Source: Bacteriovoracia bacterium
GTDB lineage: Bacteria > Bdellovibrionota > Bacteriovoracia > Bacteriovoracales > Bacteriovoracaceae
Length of the DNA stretch: 64,000 bases
Direction of reading: 5' to 3'
NCBI GenBank assembly: GCA_030431635.1
Contig: JAUIIL010000004.1
Location: 310,001 to 374,000 of the forward strand
This document shows positions 1 through 11,012 of the stretch, piece by piece (the first letter of the stretch is position 1; each line of letters starts with the position of its first letter). Under the pieces are notes generated by a model. That model saw nothing but the letters and a program-made list of their open reading frames with translations. It did not search any database and was not told the origin of the DNA. A program made the translations under genes and the position numbers.

Positions 1-5
1 AGGAT

Positions 6-3000
6 TTGGGACTTAAATCTTTAGTAAAAAGTGCGCTTACTGTTGGAGTAGTGGCCGGTGCTACTTATTTTGCTGCTGAGAAAAGCTCCTTTACTCTTAA
101 TGAACCAGTTAAACAAGAAAGCTCTCAAGAAAAACCAAAACCATCAAAACTAGATCCCACAAAAGCTAAAAAAGAAAAATCTAAAAGAGAAGGAAGGCGT
201 GTCGCGAGCTCAGAGAAAGCACAGGCCCCAACTCTTAATACTACCCGTAAATCAACCAGGGCCTTAAGAGGAAGTGAAGAATCAGGAACAAAATCCTCGA
301 GTCTTGCAGCTACTTCTTCAGTTGCTCCAGCTTTGTCTGGAGGATCTTATAGCGCTAGTTTCGATCCTGTCACTCCTTACCGCAGGCCACCACCTCCTCC
401 TAGTTTTTTTGAACCAAGACCTTTTGATTTTGAAGAGGCCTTCTCAGCTTCAGCGGGCCCTCAACAAGGTCAGTGCTTTGGAGCGGGATGCTCGAATAGT
501 GCATTAGATAAGAATATAGATAACACTGAGCCGATTTCAAGTTCCTATGTTGTTGCAACTCCAGTGGATACGCCTCCAGCGCCATCAACATCAAAGGCCC
601 AAATCATCTCTGTGGGCTCACCTAAAACACCTAACGGAACATACTCAGCAGGGGATCCTGATATTCTTATTGAGATTCTCTTTACTGAAAAAGTAAGTGT
701 CCTAGGAATTCCAAGGTTGACTCTAGAGACAGGTGGAATTGATAACGAAGCTGTTTACTCCTCTGGTTCAGGAACTGATACGCTTGTTTTTAATTACAAG
801 ATTGGAAATGGAGATATCACCTCTGACCTTGATTATGAATCTGTGGCCGCTCTTAATTTATCAGGAGGAGCCATCCAAACTCTTGCTTCTAATTTACCGG
901 CCAATCTTGCTCTTCCTCCTCCAGGAGCTGGAGGTAGTCTTGCTTTGGTTAAAGATATTGTCATTACTGATAGTATTTCCCCAATAATATCATCTATTGA
1001 ATCAGTCCAGAGCGGTGGGCGTTTTGGTAATACAGATAAAATTGATATTAGAGTTTACTTTGATGAAGTTGTAAATGTTGTTGGCGGAACTCCTGAAATT
1101 GATATTGATAGCTCGGCCACGAACGTTGCGATGACTGGAGGTTCAGGAAGTAATGTTCTAGAATTTCTCTATACGGTAGCTGCTGGTGAGAATAGTTTAG
1201 ATTTGGCCGTGACAAATTTCTTGTCTGCTGGAGCGACGATAACGGACGCCAGTGGAAATACCGCGGTTCTGACTCTTCCTCCAGCTGGAAAGCGACTTGA
1301 GGATACCAGAAATTTAATTGTGGATTCTGTTGCTCCATCAATTGTAAGTGTATCGACACCCTTGTCCGATGGAATTTACGGAATAGGTTCAGTAATTCCC
1401 ATTGAAGTTAAGTTTAATGAAAAAGTCATAAAAGTGGCCTTTCCTGATGTTACCACAAACACTGATATTCCTGTTTTGGTTAAATATTATGGAGGAAACT
1501 CAACTGATACTTTGACTTTTAACTATACCGTGGGTGTTGGAGAGGATTCTGCTGATTTGGATATCACTGCGATTGGTGCAGGTGGGGGAATTAGTGACCT
1601 TGTTAATAATGCTGCAAATTTAGCGACTCTTAAAACAGGGGCCGATCCAAATTCAATGATGAGTTTAAAAAATATTGTGATCGATGGAACAATCCCTCAA
1701 GTCTCAAGTATCACTCCTCCAGCGAACAAAACTTATCATCATGGCGAAGCCATGGACTTTGCTGTCAATTTTTCTGAAGTTGTAAATGTGACAGGAGTCC
1801 CAAGACTTAAACTTAATATTTCTGGTGTTGTCAGATATGCTAATTATCTTACTGGAAGTGGAACCAACTCTCTCACTTTCCGCTACACTCCACAAAGTCC
1901 CGATGTTGATAGTAATGGAATAGCTTTTAGTACGACTGATATTGAATTTAATAGTGGAACAATAAAAGATAATGCCAAGAACACTATTAACACAAGTTTC
2001 TCTGGTGTTGTTCCAGTACTTACAAATGTTATTGTGAGCAGTTGGAATCCTGGAATTGTTAGTGACTTAAAACTTTGGATTGATGCTTCTGACTACAGTA
2101 CAATGTTTACGAGTAATGATTGTCTTACTGGGGAAGTGAATTTTCCGGGAGTTGATATAGGATGTATCAAGGATAAATCAGGTAATGATTTTCATATGAC
2201 CCAGGTAAACATTGGGACGAGACCTACCTTAGATAAAGATGCAACTAACGGTCTGAGGTTAGAACTTAACTCAGTTGAAAATGATTTTCTTCATACGCAA
2301 AACCCTATTGGATTAAATAACAACTCAAATGGCCGAACAGTTTTTCTGGTCGCTGAACTTAAGAATACCTTAAACCGTGCTCCTTTATTTGCGATGGGGA
2401 AAAATGGAGATGCCACGAGCTTTCTCTCTGTTGAGGCCAATACGTTCAATTCGGCAGGAAGTCTTCTGGGTCTTTACTCCAACGGTAATAGTTTTGACTC
2501 GACTGTCGCTACTTCAACTAATATTTTTTCGATGGGCTTCTCCTCACTTTCTGTTCAAGGAGATGTGACTAATGAAATAATTGTTATGGTTAATGGAAAC
2601 AGTTCCTCCTACACAAAGCGTTTTGGAGTTGATAGTTGGGGGAGTGCTGGTGTTTTCTCCACTTATGATAATACGGCCATAGGGATTCTGCCTGGGAACT
2701 CGATTTATACTGATGCTTATATTCATGAAGTTGTTGTTTATGATAAATCTTTACATCCAACAGAGCTGTGGTTTTTAAATTGCTATATGGGGAAAAAATA
2801 TAACTTTCTCTCCTCATTACCTGTTGGCTACTGCTCAACCCCTCCAACTCCTTATGTCACGAAAGTGCAGTCTCAGACGGCCAATGGAAACTATGAGACG
2901 GGAACAATTAGTATCGATGTGACATTTTCTGAACCTGTTAATGTGAGTGGAGCAGTTCCTTATTTAACTATTAATACAGGCTCCACAACAACAAGCTATA

Positions 3001-6000
3001 ACGCTCCGATGGTTGCAGGGAGTGGAACGAATACGCTGACTTTTGATTATCCCATCCAACCAGGGGATGAGAATTCTGATCTGAGTTATGTGAATACAAG
3101 TTCTCTTGATAATAATTTTGCTACTATTACTAGTGTAGATTCAGGGGCCAATGCTCTTCTGACTTTACCAACTCCTGGTGCGGCCTATTCCTTAAGCCAT
3201 TCGAGTGCTGTTGTTGTCGATACAAACGATCCTATTGATAACACGGCCAACGTCACTCCTGCTCAGTATGACAATGATGCCACTGATATCCCTGTGACTT
3301 GGACAGCATTTACTGATGAAACTTTAGTTGATCATAAAATAGAACTTTTTAAAGGAGATAATACTTGTAGTATTGCTCCTACTTATTTTTTTCACACGTT
3401 AAGTGGAGCCAATAATGATAATGGTGCCGTTGATGGAGTTTCTGATGGCGTTTATTGGCTAAAAGTCACTGCTATCGATGCTCTTGGACATAGTAAAACC
3501 AGTGCTTGTTCTCCTTCATCTTTAACAGTGGATACAATCGCTCCTACTATTAAATCAATCAATACAGCTCCTGCTGCTGATGGGTACTATGGGCTTGGAC
3601 AGTCTCTCTCTATTACAGTGACTTTTTCTGAAACCGTTAAAGTTTCAGGGACTCCTACAATTACTTTAGATAGCGGAGCTACAGTGAATTACTCCTCTGG
3701 AGCACCTGGGACAACTCTTACTTTTAATTATACAGTTGGAGCGGGACAGAACTCTCTTGATCTTGATGTTATTGCGATGACCGCGGGAACTTACATAAGA
3801 GATCTGGCCGATAATGATGCTGACTTAACTCTTCCCTCCTTCGGAGGACTTGATGATAGCCTTCTCGAGAATAGAGATATTGTTATTGATACAGTTGCCC
3901 CAACTATTGCTTATGTGAATCGCTTCCCTGGAATAGATGGAGTTTTTAGGCTAGGGGAGAACATTGATATCCAAGTCGTCTTCAATGAATCTGTTACAGT
4001 TTCAGGAACTCCACAAATTACTCTTAATTCAGGAGCACCGGCAGTCAATATGACTTCATACTTAAACGAAACATTAACTTTTAATTATGTTATTGGAGCA
4101 GGTGAGGCCACAAGCGACCTTGATGTGACTAATATCACTGCCGGTATAAGTATTACTGACTTAGCAGGAAATACAGCAAATTTAACCCTTCCAGCTGTAG
4201 GAAGTCCTGATGATAGGCTCATTGAAGTCAGAGACATTATCATTAATACGACGGCTCCTTATGTAACTGATATTACTTCAACTTTATCTGATGGGACTTA
4301 CTATACAGGTGACTATATTCCTCTCATTTTAGATTATGATCAAAATGTAAGAGTCATTGGAGGTGTTCCTTATATTGATCTTAATACCACTCCTCAAAAA
4401 AGAGCGGTTTATCGTAAACACCTACCGGATAATGGTGAGTTTTATGATCCTGTAACGATAGCTGGAAGTTTTAGTGATTCAGAAGTCATTGATTCTGCTG
4501 ATTATAATAATGATGGTTCTAATGACCTGGCCTTAAGAAGTGTTTCTAATAACCTCGTTCAAATATTACTGGGCAATGGAAGTGGAGGGTTCACTCAATC
4601 TGATCAGTTAAGTTTAGCTTCGGCCAGGGCCACAGTAAGTGGAGACTTTAATCAAGATGGTAATGTCGATCTTGCTATTGCTGATGATGGTTCAACCACA
4701 AAACTTTTTTATGGCAGAGGAGATGGAACCTTTACTCCTCCAGCGGCTTTAAGTGGAACAGGGACCTTCATTGAATCAAGATTTATTGATCTTAATAATG
4801 ACGGACTGGGAGATTTGATAACAACCAATAGAAGTTCAAACCAAGTCACGGTTTATATTGGAGATGGGCAAGGAAACTTCTCTGCAGGTGTTAATTATTC
4901 CACTCCCTCTAATCCGACAAAATTTGATCTCAACGACTTTAATTCTGATTCTCACTTAGATTTAATATTAACAAATAGCTCAAATAATCAAGTTTGGCTT
5001 TATATAGGTAATGGGGACGGGACATTTAATGTGGGCTCTTCTGTTGTCACTCATGGAGGGTCTCTAGGTTCAGCGATCACTTCAGGAGATTATGATAACG
5101 ACGGCAATCAGGATATTGCTGTTGCTGAAGATAATACGGCAACAATTAAAGTCTTTTTTGGGAATGGTGCCGCTTCTTTCTCATCAGGTGTCAATTTAAC
5201 TGCCTATAATAGCGTTTCTAAAATGTTCACCAAAGATCTTAATAGTGATGGAAATGATGATCTTATTTATGGAACTAATACGGCTTCTGATTATATAGCA
5301 ACGGTTATTAGTAATGGAGATAGAACTTTTCAAGCTCAAAACTCTGTCTCTATTGCCAATGGAACGTCTTACTACCAAATGAGTGATATTGATAATGATG
5401 GATTAGAAGACATTATCTTCAGTCATTCTGGTACAAGCAGTCTTTATGTTGTTTTTGCAGCTTCAAGTAAGATGGAATTTGGGTATACAATTCAAAAAGA
5501 CGATAGCTCATCTGATCTTAACTATAGCGATGCTTTTTCCTTCTTTTCTAATGGGGCCACTTTACAAAACGCAGCGGCCCTTGCCGCGGACTTACTTCTT
5601 CCTGTTGAGAGTTTTTCAAATTCACTAGGGGGAAATAAAAACTTAGTCATTGATGGAAGCGATCATACCTCTCATCGAAAAATACTTGCACCTAATATTA
5701 CCCCAACTATCAGTGATGAATTTGGAGGAGATGGAGTCGCAATTAGCGGAAACTATGCTGTTGTGGCCAGCAAGTTATATGATGGGAAAAATAAAACAGA
5801 TATTGGTAGTGTTGATTTCTATCAACATGATGGAAATGTCTGGGTTTTCAAGCAAAAGATTCTCAACCCTGAAGGGGTCGCTGCCAGTGAAGCTTTTGGA
5901 TCTTCTTTGGCAATCGAAGGGAGTAAGCTTCTGATTGGGGCCAGTGGAGTCAATGCAGGGAAAGGGTCTGTTTATTATTATGAGTTTGATGGAAATAATT

Positions 6001-9000
6001 GGGGATATAAACAAGAGCTAGATAGCTCACAAGTTTCCCTAGCTGCGGGTCAAGGAAATTCGCTTTCATTATCTGGCAACTGGGCCGTTGTTGGTGCCGA
6101 TTCTCATGAACCGGGTGGAAACGTTGGAGCCGGCGGAGCCGTTGTTTGGAAATATAATGGTGTTATTTGGGAAGAATTTCAAGTGATAGCTGCTACAGAT
6201 AATGATGCTGGAGATCAATTTGGTTATAGTGTTTCTATTAGTGGAAACTATCTTGCTGTTTCAGCTATCTCTGATGATGCCGCTGGAGTTAATGCTGGGG
6301 CATTTTACATCTTTGAATTTTCATCCAATACCTGGTCACAAAAACATAAATTTACTCCAAGTGCGACGAGTGGATTAGGAGAGTCTATCTCTATCAGTGG
6401 AGAGAGATTAGCAGTAGGTTCTCCTGCTGATAATTCAGGTAAAGGAGTTGTTCACTTCTACACTTTTGATGGAGTCAATTGGGTCTTTGTTCAAACAGTG
6501 GCCTCTGCTTCAGGAAGTACTACAGAAGGTTTTGGAACAGCAGTCTCATTACACGGAGATATTGCTATCATTGGTGCCCCTCAAGACTCTAATAGTTCAG
6601 GAACGGCCAGTGGAGCGGTTTATGTTTTTCAAGATGATGGTTCAACGTGGTATGAGAGAGATAAACTCATTCCTCGTGATAGTGGAAACAACCGACAGTA
6701 CGGCTCTTTTGTTCATACAAATGGAAAAGATTTGATTGTGGCCGCAAGGCGTGACTCCTCTGTTGTGAGTGATGGAGGAAGTTCTTATATTCACACTCTT
6801 GATATAACACAAGCTTCAACAGTGGCAGGAGTCACAGCACCAGGAACTTTTTATTTAGGTAACCCCATTTCTTTTGATATCGTTTTTAATGATAATATTA
6901 CCGTTGTTGGAGGGCCTTTGCAGTTAATGCTTAATAATGGAGGGCTCGCGACTTGTCTTTATCAGTCTCCTAATGCTTTAAGGTGTTCTTTTAATGTGAC
7001 TTTAGGTGAATACACTAATGATTTAGATTTTCTAGGCTTTGATTCTCTTCTTTATAACGGAGCTTCTGTCACTGATAGTAATGGAAAAGATGTTTCTCTT
7101 AATTTGCCAAGTTTAGGTAGCGGAAACTCTCTTGGTGATAAAACAAACTACTATCTTCCAGCTCCTCCAGCTGAGATTACGAATTTAACTGGTTATGTGA
7201 TAGATGATTCTCAAATTTATATTCAATGGGGTAACGGAGGTGGAAGTACTCAAGGCTTTCATCTGGCCTTCTCTTTAGGAGGTAGTGCTCCTGCTGATTG
7301 TTCAAGTCCAAACGTAAGCAATTATAATTCGACTTCCTATATTTTTACTGGACTTAATCCTAACCAACAATACTCTTTTAGAGTTTGCTCTTATAACCTT
7401 AATTACACAAGTGCGGGACAGACTGTTTCTTTTACAACAGATAAATCAATTAGGATGAATCGAGTGAGTAGTTGGACTGACCCAAAACTTAATGCAACAG
7501 TTAGAAAAACACTTCCACTTGTTAACGGTAAGTTTTACGCTGTCGGAAATTTTTCTGCTCGCTTTTCGGCCTTCGCTCCTAAGGCTACAGTCATTAATTC
7601 AGTAGGGGCCATGCAAACAAGCTTTAATCCAGGAGTAGGCTTTGATGGTCTTTATGTTATGGACACTGAGCCAGACCCCATCAATACAAGCCGTTATTAC
7701 ATGGCCGGAAACTTTTCAAGTTTCAATGGAGTAAATACAACACATCTGGCCCGTGTTGATATCAATGGAGGGCTTGATCTTTCCTTTGATACTAGAGGGA
7801 AAATTGATAATTATGTTTGGACAGTAAGACCTCTAGAAGATGAGACTGGCAGAGTTTATATCGGAGGGGAGTTTGCTAACTATAATGGTATTGGAAGAAA
7901 TCGTATTGCTCGTCTTAACCATGATGGAACACTAGATACAAGCTTTAATCCAGGAAGTGGTTTTAATGGCACGGTTAGAGATATTGTTCTTGCTCCAGAT
8001 GGAACAGGAGATATTTATGTCGGTGGAAGTTTTACTACTTATAACGGGGTAACTGTTAATAGAATGGTAAGGCTTAATGCAGATGGAAGTATTGACTGGA
8101 GTTTTAACCTAGGGGATTCCCCAGCAACAGTCGGTTCAAACTTTAATGGAAACATTGGTTTTGATAATAATGTGACGACAATTGAGCCTAGTCTTGATGG
8201 AAGCTTTGATATTTTCGTTGGGGGAAGTTTTTCTAATTTTAAAGCAAACCCTGAAGGCAGAATTGTCAAGCTTGAGCAAGATGGAGATAAAAGAAGCTCT
8301 TTTAATGCAGGAGTAGGGTTTGATAATACTGTTTATGCTTTAGAGACCGATCCATCAGATGTGACGACATTATATGTCTCTGGAGTTTTTGCAAATTACG
8401 CTGGAAGTGCGGCTGCTAGAATTATTAAACTGAATTTTAATGGGTCTAAAGATACTAACTTCATTAATAACTCAGGAACAACTAATAGTGAGATCCGCTC
8501 AATGCTAGTCAAGGGGAGTCATCTTTATCTTTGCGGAAGTTTTACTCAGTATAGAGGAAGCGCAATGAACCGACTGGCCAAGGTAAGTAAAACAACTGGT
8601 ACAGTAGATGGAACTTTCTTGATTGGAGAAGGCTTTGGTAGCGACTGCTACAATGCAGTCAATACAGGAAGTCATGTTCTCTTTAGTGGAGCTTTTGGGG
8701 CCTATGGTGGTTTTTATGCTAATAAAGTGGCAAGGTTTAACTCCAATGGCTCAATTGATCCGACCTTTAATGTTGGAGTGGGGCCAGATAACGGTCAAGT
8801 CTATGATGTGGCCTTGGCCCCAGATGATCCTAATGACATTTATCTCGTAGGGGATTTCACTACTTTTAATTCTGGTGCAGTTAATGCAACAGGGATTATC
8901 AGATTAAACTCAAACGGAACGGTAGATGCGAATACGACATTTAATACGGCAGCAGCAACAGGGTTTGATGCTCCTCCTTTTAGAGTTGAGTCAGCTACTG

Positions 9001-9749
9001 ATGGTGTTCATATTTATGTAGCAGGGGCCTTTACTGATTTTGACGGGCATACTTCTGAGCATTTAATTAAATTAAATAATTCAGGAAATGTCCCAGGAGG
9101 ATGGGATCTCCCAGGAAGTGGTTTTGATGGGAATGTTCAAGATATTAAAGTGGCCGATGATGGGACTCAGCACATTTATGTTGGGGGGAGCTTTAATAAT
9201 CTTGGAGGTGTGGCCACAGGGAAAATAGTGAGGCTAGATACTAATGGGGCCAGAGATAGTGGTTTTGATGCTGGACTCACAACAGGCTTTAATGGAGATG
9301 TTCTTACAATCGATAATACCGGAACAGGAAATGGGGATATTTATGTGGGTGGTATTTTTACAGATTATAACTCCAGTGGAAGTAATAAAAATAGAATCGC
9401 TAAAATTCAAGCCGATGGGACTTATGACTCAAGTTTTACTACTGGAAGTGGATTTGATTCAACTGTAAGACAAGTGAGAGTCAGTTCAGATGGCAGTGGA
9501 GATTTATACGTTGCAGGTGATTTTAACAATTATAATGCCAATAGTGATCCCATTAAGAGTTTTGCAAGACTTCAATCTAACGGAAGCCTTAAGTCAGGCT
9601 TCTACCCAGGGGCAAGAAGCTTTTCCGCTACAATTCATTCAGTCATGATGGCCAGAGATGGAAGTGATGAAGTTTTTGTTACTGGTGATTACACCGATTT
9701 TAATTTCCAAATTAATCAGTTCTTTGGAAGATTTGAATATACCCCATAA
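6..9749 (+). CDS. Giant multi-domain surface/secreted protein (Ig-like, LamG-like, FG-GAP and delta-60 repeats)
   Basis: A 3247-residue protein, probably exposed on or released from the cell. The N-terminus has one hydrophobic segment (about residues 5-24), then a Lys/Pro/Ser-rich linker. Ig-like repeats of about 115 residues (motifs such as VDSVAPSI and TLTFNYTVGAG) cover about 200-680, 945-1070 and 1180-1460. A LamG-like jellyroll lies at about 680-940. An FG-GAP/VCBS propeller with Asp-rich calcium-type loops (DFNQDGNVDLAIAD) spans about 1475-1818. A second FG-GAP propeller spans about 1890-2265, an Ig-like unit follows, then a fibronectin III-like unit at about 2388-2478. From about 2482 to the end there are more than ten delta-60 repeats (DIYVGGSFTTYNG). 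The apparent start is TTG at base 6 with AGGA only one base upstream, so the true start may lie outside the window. Adhesion is a plausible role, but this is inference. Confidence 0.9.
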   Translation: MGLKSLVKSALTVGVVAGATYFAAEKSSFTLNEPVKQESSQEKPKPSKLDPTKAKKEKSKREGRRVASSEKAQAPTLNTTRKSTRALRGSEESGTKSSSLAATSSVAPALSGGSYSASFDPVTPYRRPPPPPSFFEPRPFDFEEAFSASAGPQQGQCFGAGCSNSALDKNIDNTEPISSSYVVATPVDTPPAPSTSKAQIISVGSPKTPNGTYSAGDPDILIEILFTEKVSVLGIPRLTLETGGIDNEAVYSSGSGTDTLVFNYKIGNGDITSDLDYESVAALNLSGGAIQTLASNLPANLALPPPGAGGSLALVKDIVITDSISPIISSIESVQSGGRFGNTDKIDIRVYFDEVVNVVGGTPEIDIDSSATNVAMTGGSGSNVLEFLYTVAAGENSLDLAVTNFLSAGATITDASGNTAVLTLPPAGKRLEDTRNLIVDSVAPSIVSVSTPLSDGIYGIGSVIPIEVKFNEKVIKVAFPDVTTNTDIPVLVKYYGGNSTDTLTFNYTVGVGEDSADLDITAIGAGGGISDLVNNAANLATLKTGADPNSMMSLKNIVIDGTIPQVSSITPPANKTYHHGEAMDFAVNFSEVVNVTGVPRLKLNISGVVRYANYLTGSGTNSLTFRYTPQSPDVDSNGIAFSTTDIEFNSGTIKDNAKNTINTSFSGVVPVLTNVIVSSWNPGIVSDLKLWIDASDYSTMFTSNDCLTGEVNFPGVDIGCIKDKSGNDFHMTQVNIGTRPTLDKDATNGLRLELNSVENDFLHTQNPIGLNNNSNGRTVFLVAELKNTLNRAPLFAMGKNGDATSFLSVEANTFNSAGSLLGLYSNGNSFDSTVATSTNIFSMGFSSLSVQGDVTNEIIVMVNGNSSSYTKRFGVDSWGSAGVFSTYDNTAIGILPGNSIYTDAYIHEVVVYDKSLHPTELWFLNCYMGKKYNFLSSLPVGYCSTPPTPYVTKVQSQTANGNYETGTISIDVTFSEPVNVSGAVPYLTINTGSTTTSYNAPMVAGSGTNTLTFDYPIQPGDENSDLSYVNTSSLDNNFATITSVDSGANALLTLPTPGAAYSLSHSSAVVVDTNDPIDNTANVTPAQYDNDATDIPVTWTAFTDETLVDHKIELFKGDNTCSIAPTYFFHTLSGANNDNGAVDGVSDGVYWLKVTAIDALGHSKTSACSPSSLTVDTIAPTIKSINTAPAADGYYGLGQSLSITVTFSETVKVSGTPTITLDSGATVNYSSGAPGTTLTFNYTVGAGQNSLDLDVIAMTAGTYIRDLADNDADLTLPSFGGLDDSLLENRDIVIDTVAPTIAYVNRFPGIDGVFRLGENIDIQVVFNESVTVSGTPQITLNSGAPAVNMTSYLNETLTFNYVIGAGEATSDLDVTNITAGISITDLAGNTANLTLPAVGSPDDRLIEVRDIIINTTAPYVTDITSTLSDGTYYTGDYIPLILDYDQNVRVIGGVPYIDLNTTPQKRAVYRKHLPDNGEFYDPVTIAGSFSDSEVIDSADYNNDGSNDLALRSVSNNLVQILLGNGSGGFTQSDQLSLASARATVSGDFNQDGNVDLAIADDGSTTKLFYGRGDGTFTPPAALSGTGTFIESRFIDLNNDGLGDLITTNRSSNQVTVYIGDGQGNFSAGVNYSTPSNPTKFDLNDFNSDSHLDLILTNSSNNQVWLYIGNGDGTFNVGSSVVTHGGSLGSAITSGDYDNDGNQDIAVAEDNTATIKVFFGNGAASFSSGVNLTAYNSVSKMFTKDLNSDGNDDLIYGTNTASDYIATVISNGDRTFQAQNSVSIANGTSYYQMSDIDNDGLEDIIFSHSGTSSLYVVFAASSKMEFGYTIQKDDSSSDLNYSDAFSFFSNGATLQNAAALAADLLLPVESFSNSLGGNKNLVIDGSDHTSHRKILAPNITPTISDEFGGDGVAISGNYAVVASKLYDGKNKTDIGSVDFYQHDGNVWVFKQKILNPEGVAASEAFGSSLAIEGSKLLIGASGVNAGKGSVYYYEFDGNNWGYKQELDSSQVSLAAGQGNSLSLSGNWAVVGADSHEPGGNVGAGGAVVWKYNGVIWEEFQVIAATDNDAGDQFGYSVSISGNYLAVSAISDDAAGVNAGAFYIFEFSSNTWSQKHKFTPSATSGLGESISISGERLAVGSPADNSGKGVVHFYTFDGVNWVFVQTVASASGSTTEGFGTAVSLHGDIAIIGAPQDSNSSGTASGAVYVFQDDGSTWYERDKLIPRDSGNNRQYGSFVHTNGKDLIVAARRDSSVVSDGGSSYIHTLDITQASTVAGVTAPGTFYLGNPISFDIVFNDNITVVGGPLQLMLNNGGLATCLYQSPNALRCSFNVTLGEYTNDLDFLGFDSLLYNGASVTDSNGKDVSLNLPSLGSGNSLGDKTNYYLPAPPAEITNLTGYVIDDSQIYIQWGNGGGSTQGFHLAFSLGGSAPADCSSPNVSNYNSTSYIFTGLNPNQQYSFRVCSYNLNYTSAGQTVSFTTDKSIRMNRVSSWTDPKLNATVRKTLPLVNGKFYAVGNFSARFSAFAPKATVINSVGAMQTSFNPGVGFDGLYVMDTEPDPINTSRYYMAGNFSSFNGVNTTHLARVDINGGLDLSFDTRGKIDNYVWTVRPLEDETGRVYIGGEFANYNGIGRNRIARLNHDGTLDTSFNPGSGFNGTVRDIVLAPDGTGDIYVGGSFTTYNGVTVNRMVRLNADGSIDWSFNLGDSPATVGSNFNGNIGFDNNVTTIEPSLDGSFDIFVGGSFSNFKANPEGRIVKLEQDGDKRSSFNAGVGFDNTVYALETDPSDVTTLYVSGVFANYAGSAAARIIKLNFNGSKDTNFINNSGTTNSEIRSMLVKGSHLYLCGSFTQYRGSAMNRLAKVSKTTGTVDGTFLIGEGFGSDCYNAVNTGSHVLFSGAFGAYGGFYANKVARFNSNGSIDPTFNVGVGPDNGQVYDVALAPDDPNDIYLVGDFTTFNSGAVNATGIIRLNSNGTVDANTTFNTAAATGFDAPPFRVESATDGVHIYVAGAFTDFDGHTSEHLIKLNNSGNVPGGWDLPGSGFDGNVQDIKVADDGTQHIYVGGSFNNLGGVATGKIVRLDTNGARDSGFDAGLTTGFNGDVLTIDNTGTGNGDIYVGGIFTDYNSSGSNKNRIAKIQADGTYDSSFTTGSGFDSTVRQVRVSSDGSGDLYVAGDFNNYNANSDPIKSFARLQSNGSLKSGFYPGARSFSATIHSVMMARDGSDEVFVTGDYTDFNFQINQFFGRFEYTP

Positions 9750-9833
9750 CTTAAAATTTCTTACATTCTGCAGATCTTTAACATCTCTTAATGCTAGAAT
9801 TCTTTATTACATAAATAAGAAAGGAATAATCAC

Positions 9834-11012
9834 GTGAAACTTTTTGTCTTCTTGTTCTGGGGAGCTGTGGCCTTGGGCCAAGTGATAACTCCCACACAGT
9901 CTATGGAAAATCCTCCACTTTTTAGTGATGATATTGATTTTTCTCTGATGGAAAAGGCCATAGAAAGACAGTTAATTTACTTTAATAAGATTGATCTAGA
10001 ACAGACGGTACAGTTTGGTGATGATATTTATAAAAAAAGGCAGTTAAAAGTTTCTCTGGAAGAGTTTGGGAAACTTATTTCAAGCTATAAAAGCTGTCTG
10101 CAGATTCTTAAAGAAATCCAAACCCGCTACACCACGGCCAGAGAGTTTTGTTTGCAGACTCTAAATAAAGAAGTTCAGCAAAAGTTTCATTTTTACAAAC
10201 CTCAAGAACAAGAAGAGAGTGAACCTCAGAGTGTGCTCCCTGCTCTTGGAGAAACTTTTTACACTGCCTATTACAGTCCTGATCTTGAGGCCAGTAAAGT
10301 GAAAGATGATGTTTATAAAAATCCCATCTATGCCTTGCCAAAGGAGGCGGAGCTTAGAAGTTTGAGTAGAGAAGAAATAGACTTTGATAAAAAACTTGAA
10401 GGTCATGGTTATGAACTTCTCTATACGAAGCAAAGTCTATTTGATCTTTACCTTTTCCATGTTGAGGGAGGGGGAAGAGTTCGAATCAAGCAGAGTGATG
10501 GAAGTTTTCTCAATCGTTTTCTTAGCTATGCAGGGGCCAACGGAAAGAAGTTTCGCCCTGTTTATCACTACATGCTAGAGCAGGGAATGATAACTCCAGA
10601 GAATAAAACTTTAGAAGATCAGAGGCGTTATTTGAGGGAAAACCCAGATGATCGCAGAGAAGTTTATGCTTCAAATCCAAGCTATATTTTTTTTGAAATC
10701 ACGGAAGAGGAGCCTTTAGGAGTTGGAGATATCCCTTTGACCCCAGGTCGCTCGATTGCTATTGATACAAGACTTTATAAACAAGTTGGTATGATTCATT
10801 TTGTGAAAACATATATCCCCGTTTTAAATGAAAGAGGTGAAGTAGAGCAAAAAGTCTTTAAGCGCTTCTTTTTATCTCAAGATACTGGAGGGGCCATTCG
10901 TGGAGAAGCCCGGGTCGATCTTTATATGGGTTATGGAAGGGATGCAGAAGTTGCGGCCAATAATACAAGAAGTTTTGGTGAGCAGATTATTCTTGTTCGA
11001 AAAAATGATTAG
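9834..11012 (+). CDS. mltA: Membrane-bound lytic murein transglycosylase A
   Basis: A 392-residue MltA-family enzyme, which cleaves the MurNAc-GlcNAc bond of peptidoglycan to leave 1,6-anhydro ends. It starts at GTG 9834 behind an AAGGAA ribosome site and has an N-terminal signal peptide (LFVFLFWGAVALG). The central MltA domain is followed by the C-terminal 3D domain, whose conserved aspartates are seen in DTGGAIRGEARVDLYMGYG, with the family motifs PLTPGRSIAID and FFLSQDTGG. No lipobox cysteine is visible, so it may be soluble in the periplasm rather than a lipoprotein. It lies 84 bases after the giant surface protein on the same strand and overlaps the facing small gene by 26 bases. Confidence 0.95.
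   Translation: MKLFVFLFWGAVALGQVITPTQSMENPPLFSDDIDFSLMEKAIERQLIYFNKIDLEQTVQFGDDIYKKRQLKVSLEEFGKLISSYKSCLQILKEIQTRYTTAREFCLQTLNKEVQQKFHFYKPQEQEESEPQSVLPALGETFYTAYYSPDLEASKVKDDVYKNPIYALPKEAELRSLSREEIDFDKKLEGHGYELLYTKQSLFDLYLFHVEGGGRVRIKQSDGSFLNRFLSYAGANGKKFRPVYHYMLEQGMITPENKTLEDQRRYLRENPDDRREVYASNPSYIFFEITEEEPLGVGDIPLTPGRSIAIDTRLYKQVGMIHFVKTYIPVLNERGEVEQKVFKRFFLSQDTGGAIRGEARVDLYMGYGRDAEVAANNTRSFGEQIILVRKND

Noticed and set aside
7450-9749. DNA tandem repeats in the delta-60 region of the giant gene
   Set aside because: The repeats are conserved as protein motifs but too diverged at DNA level to count as tandem DNA repeats.
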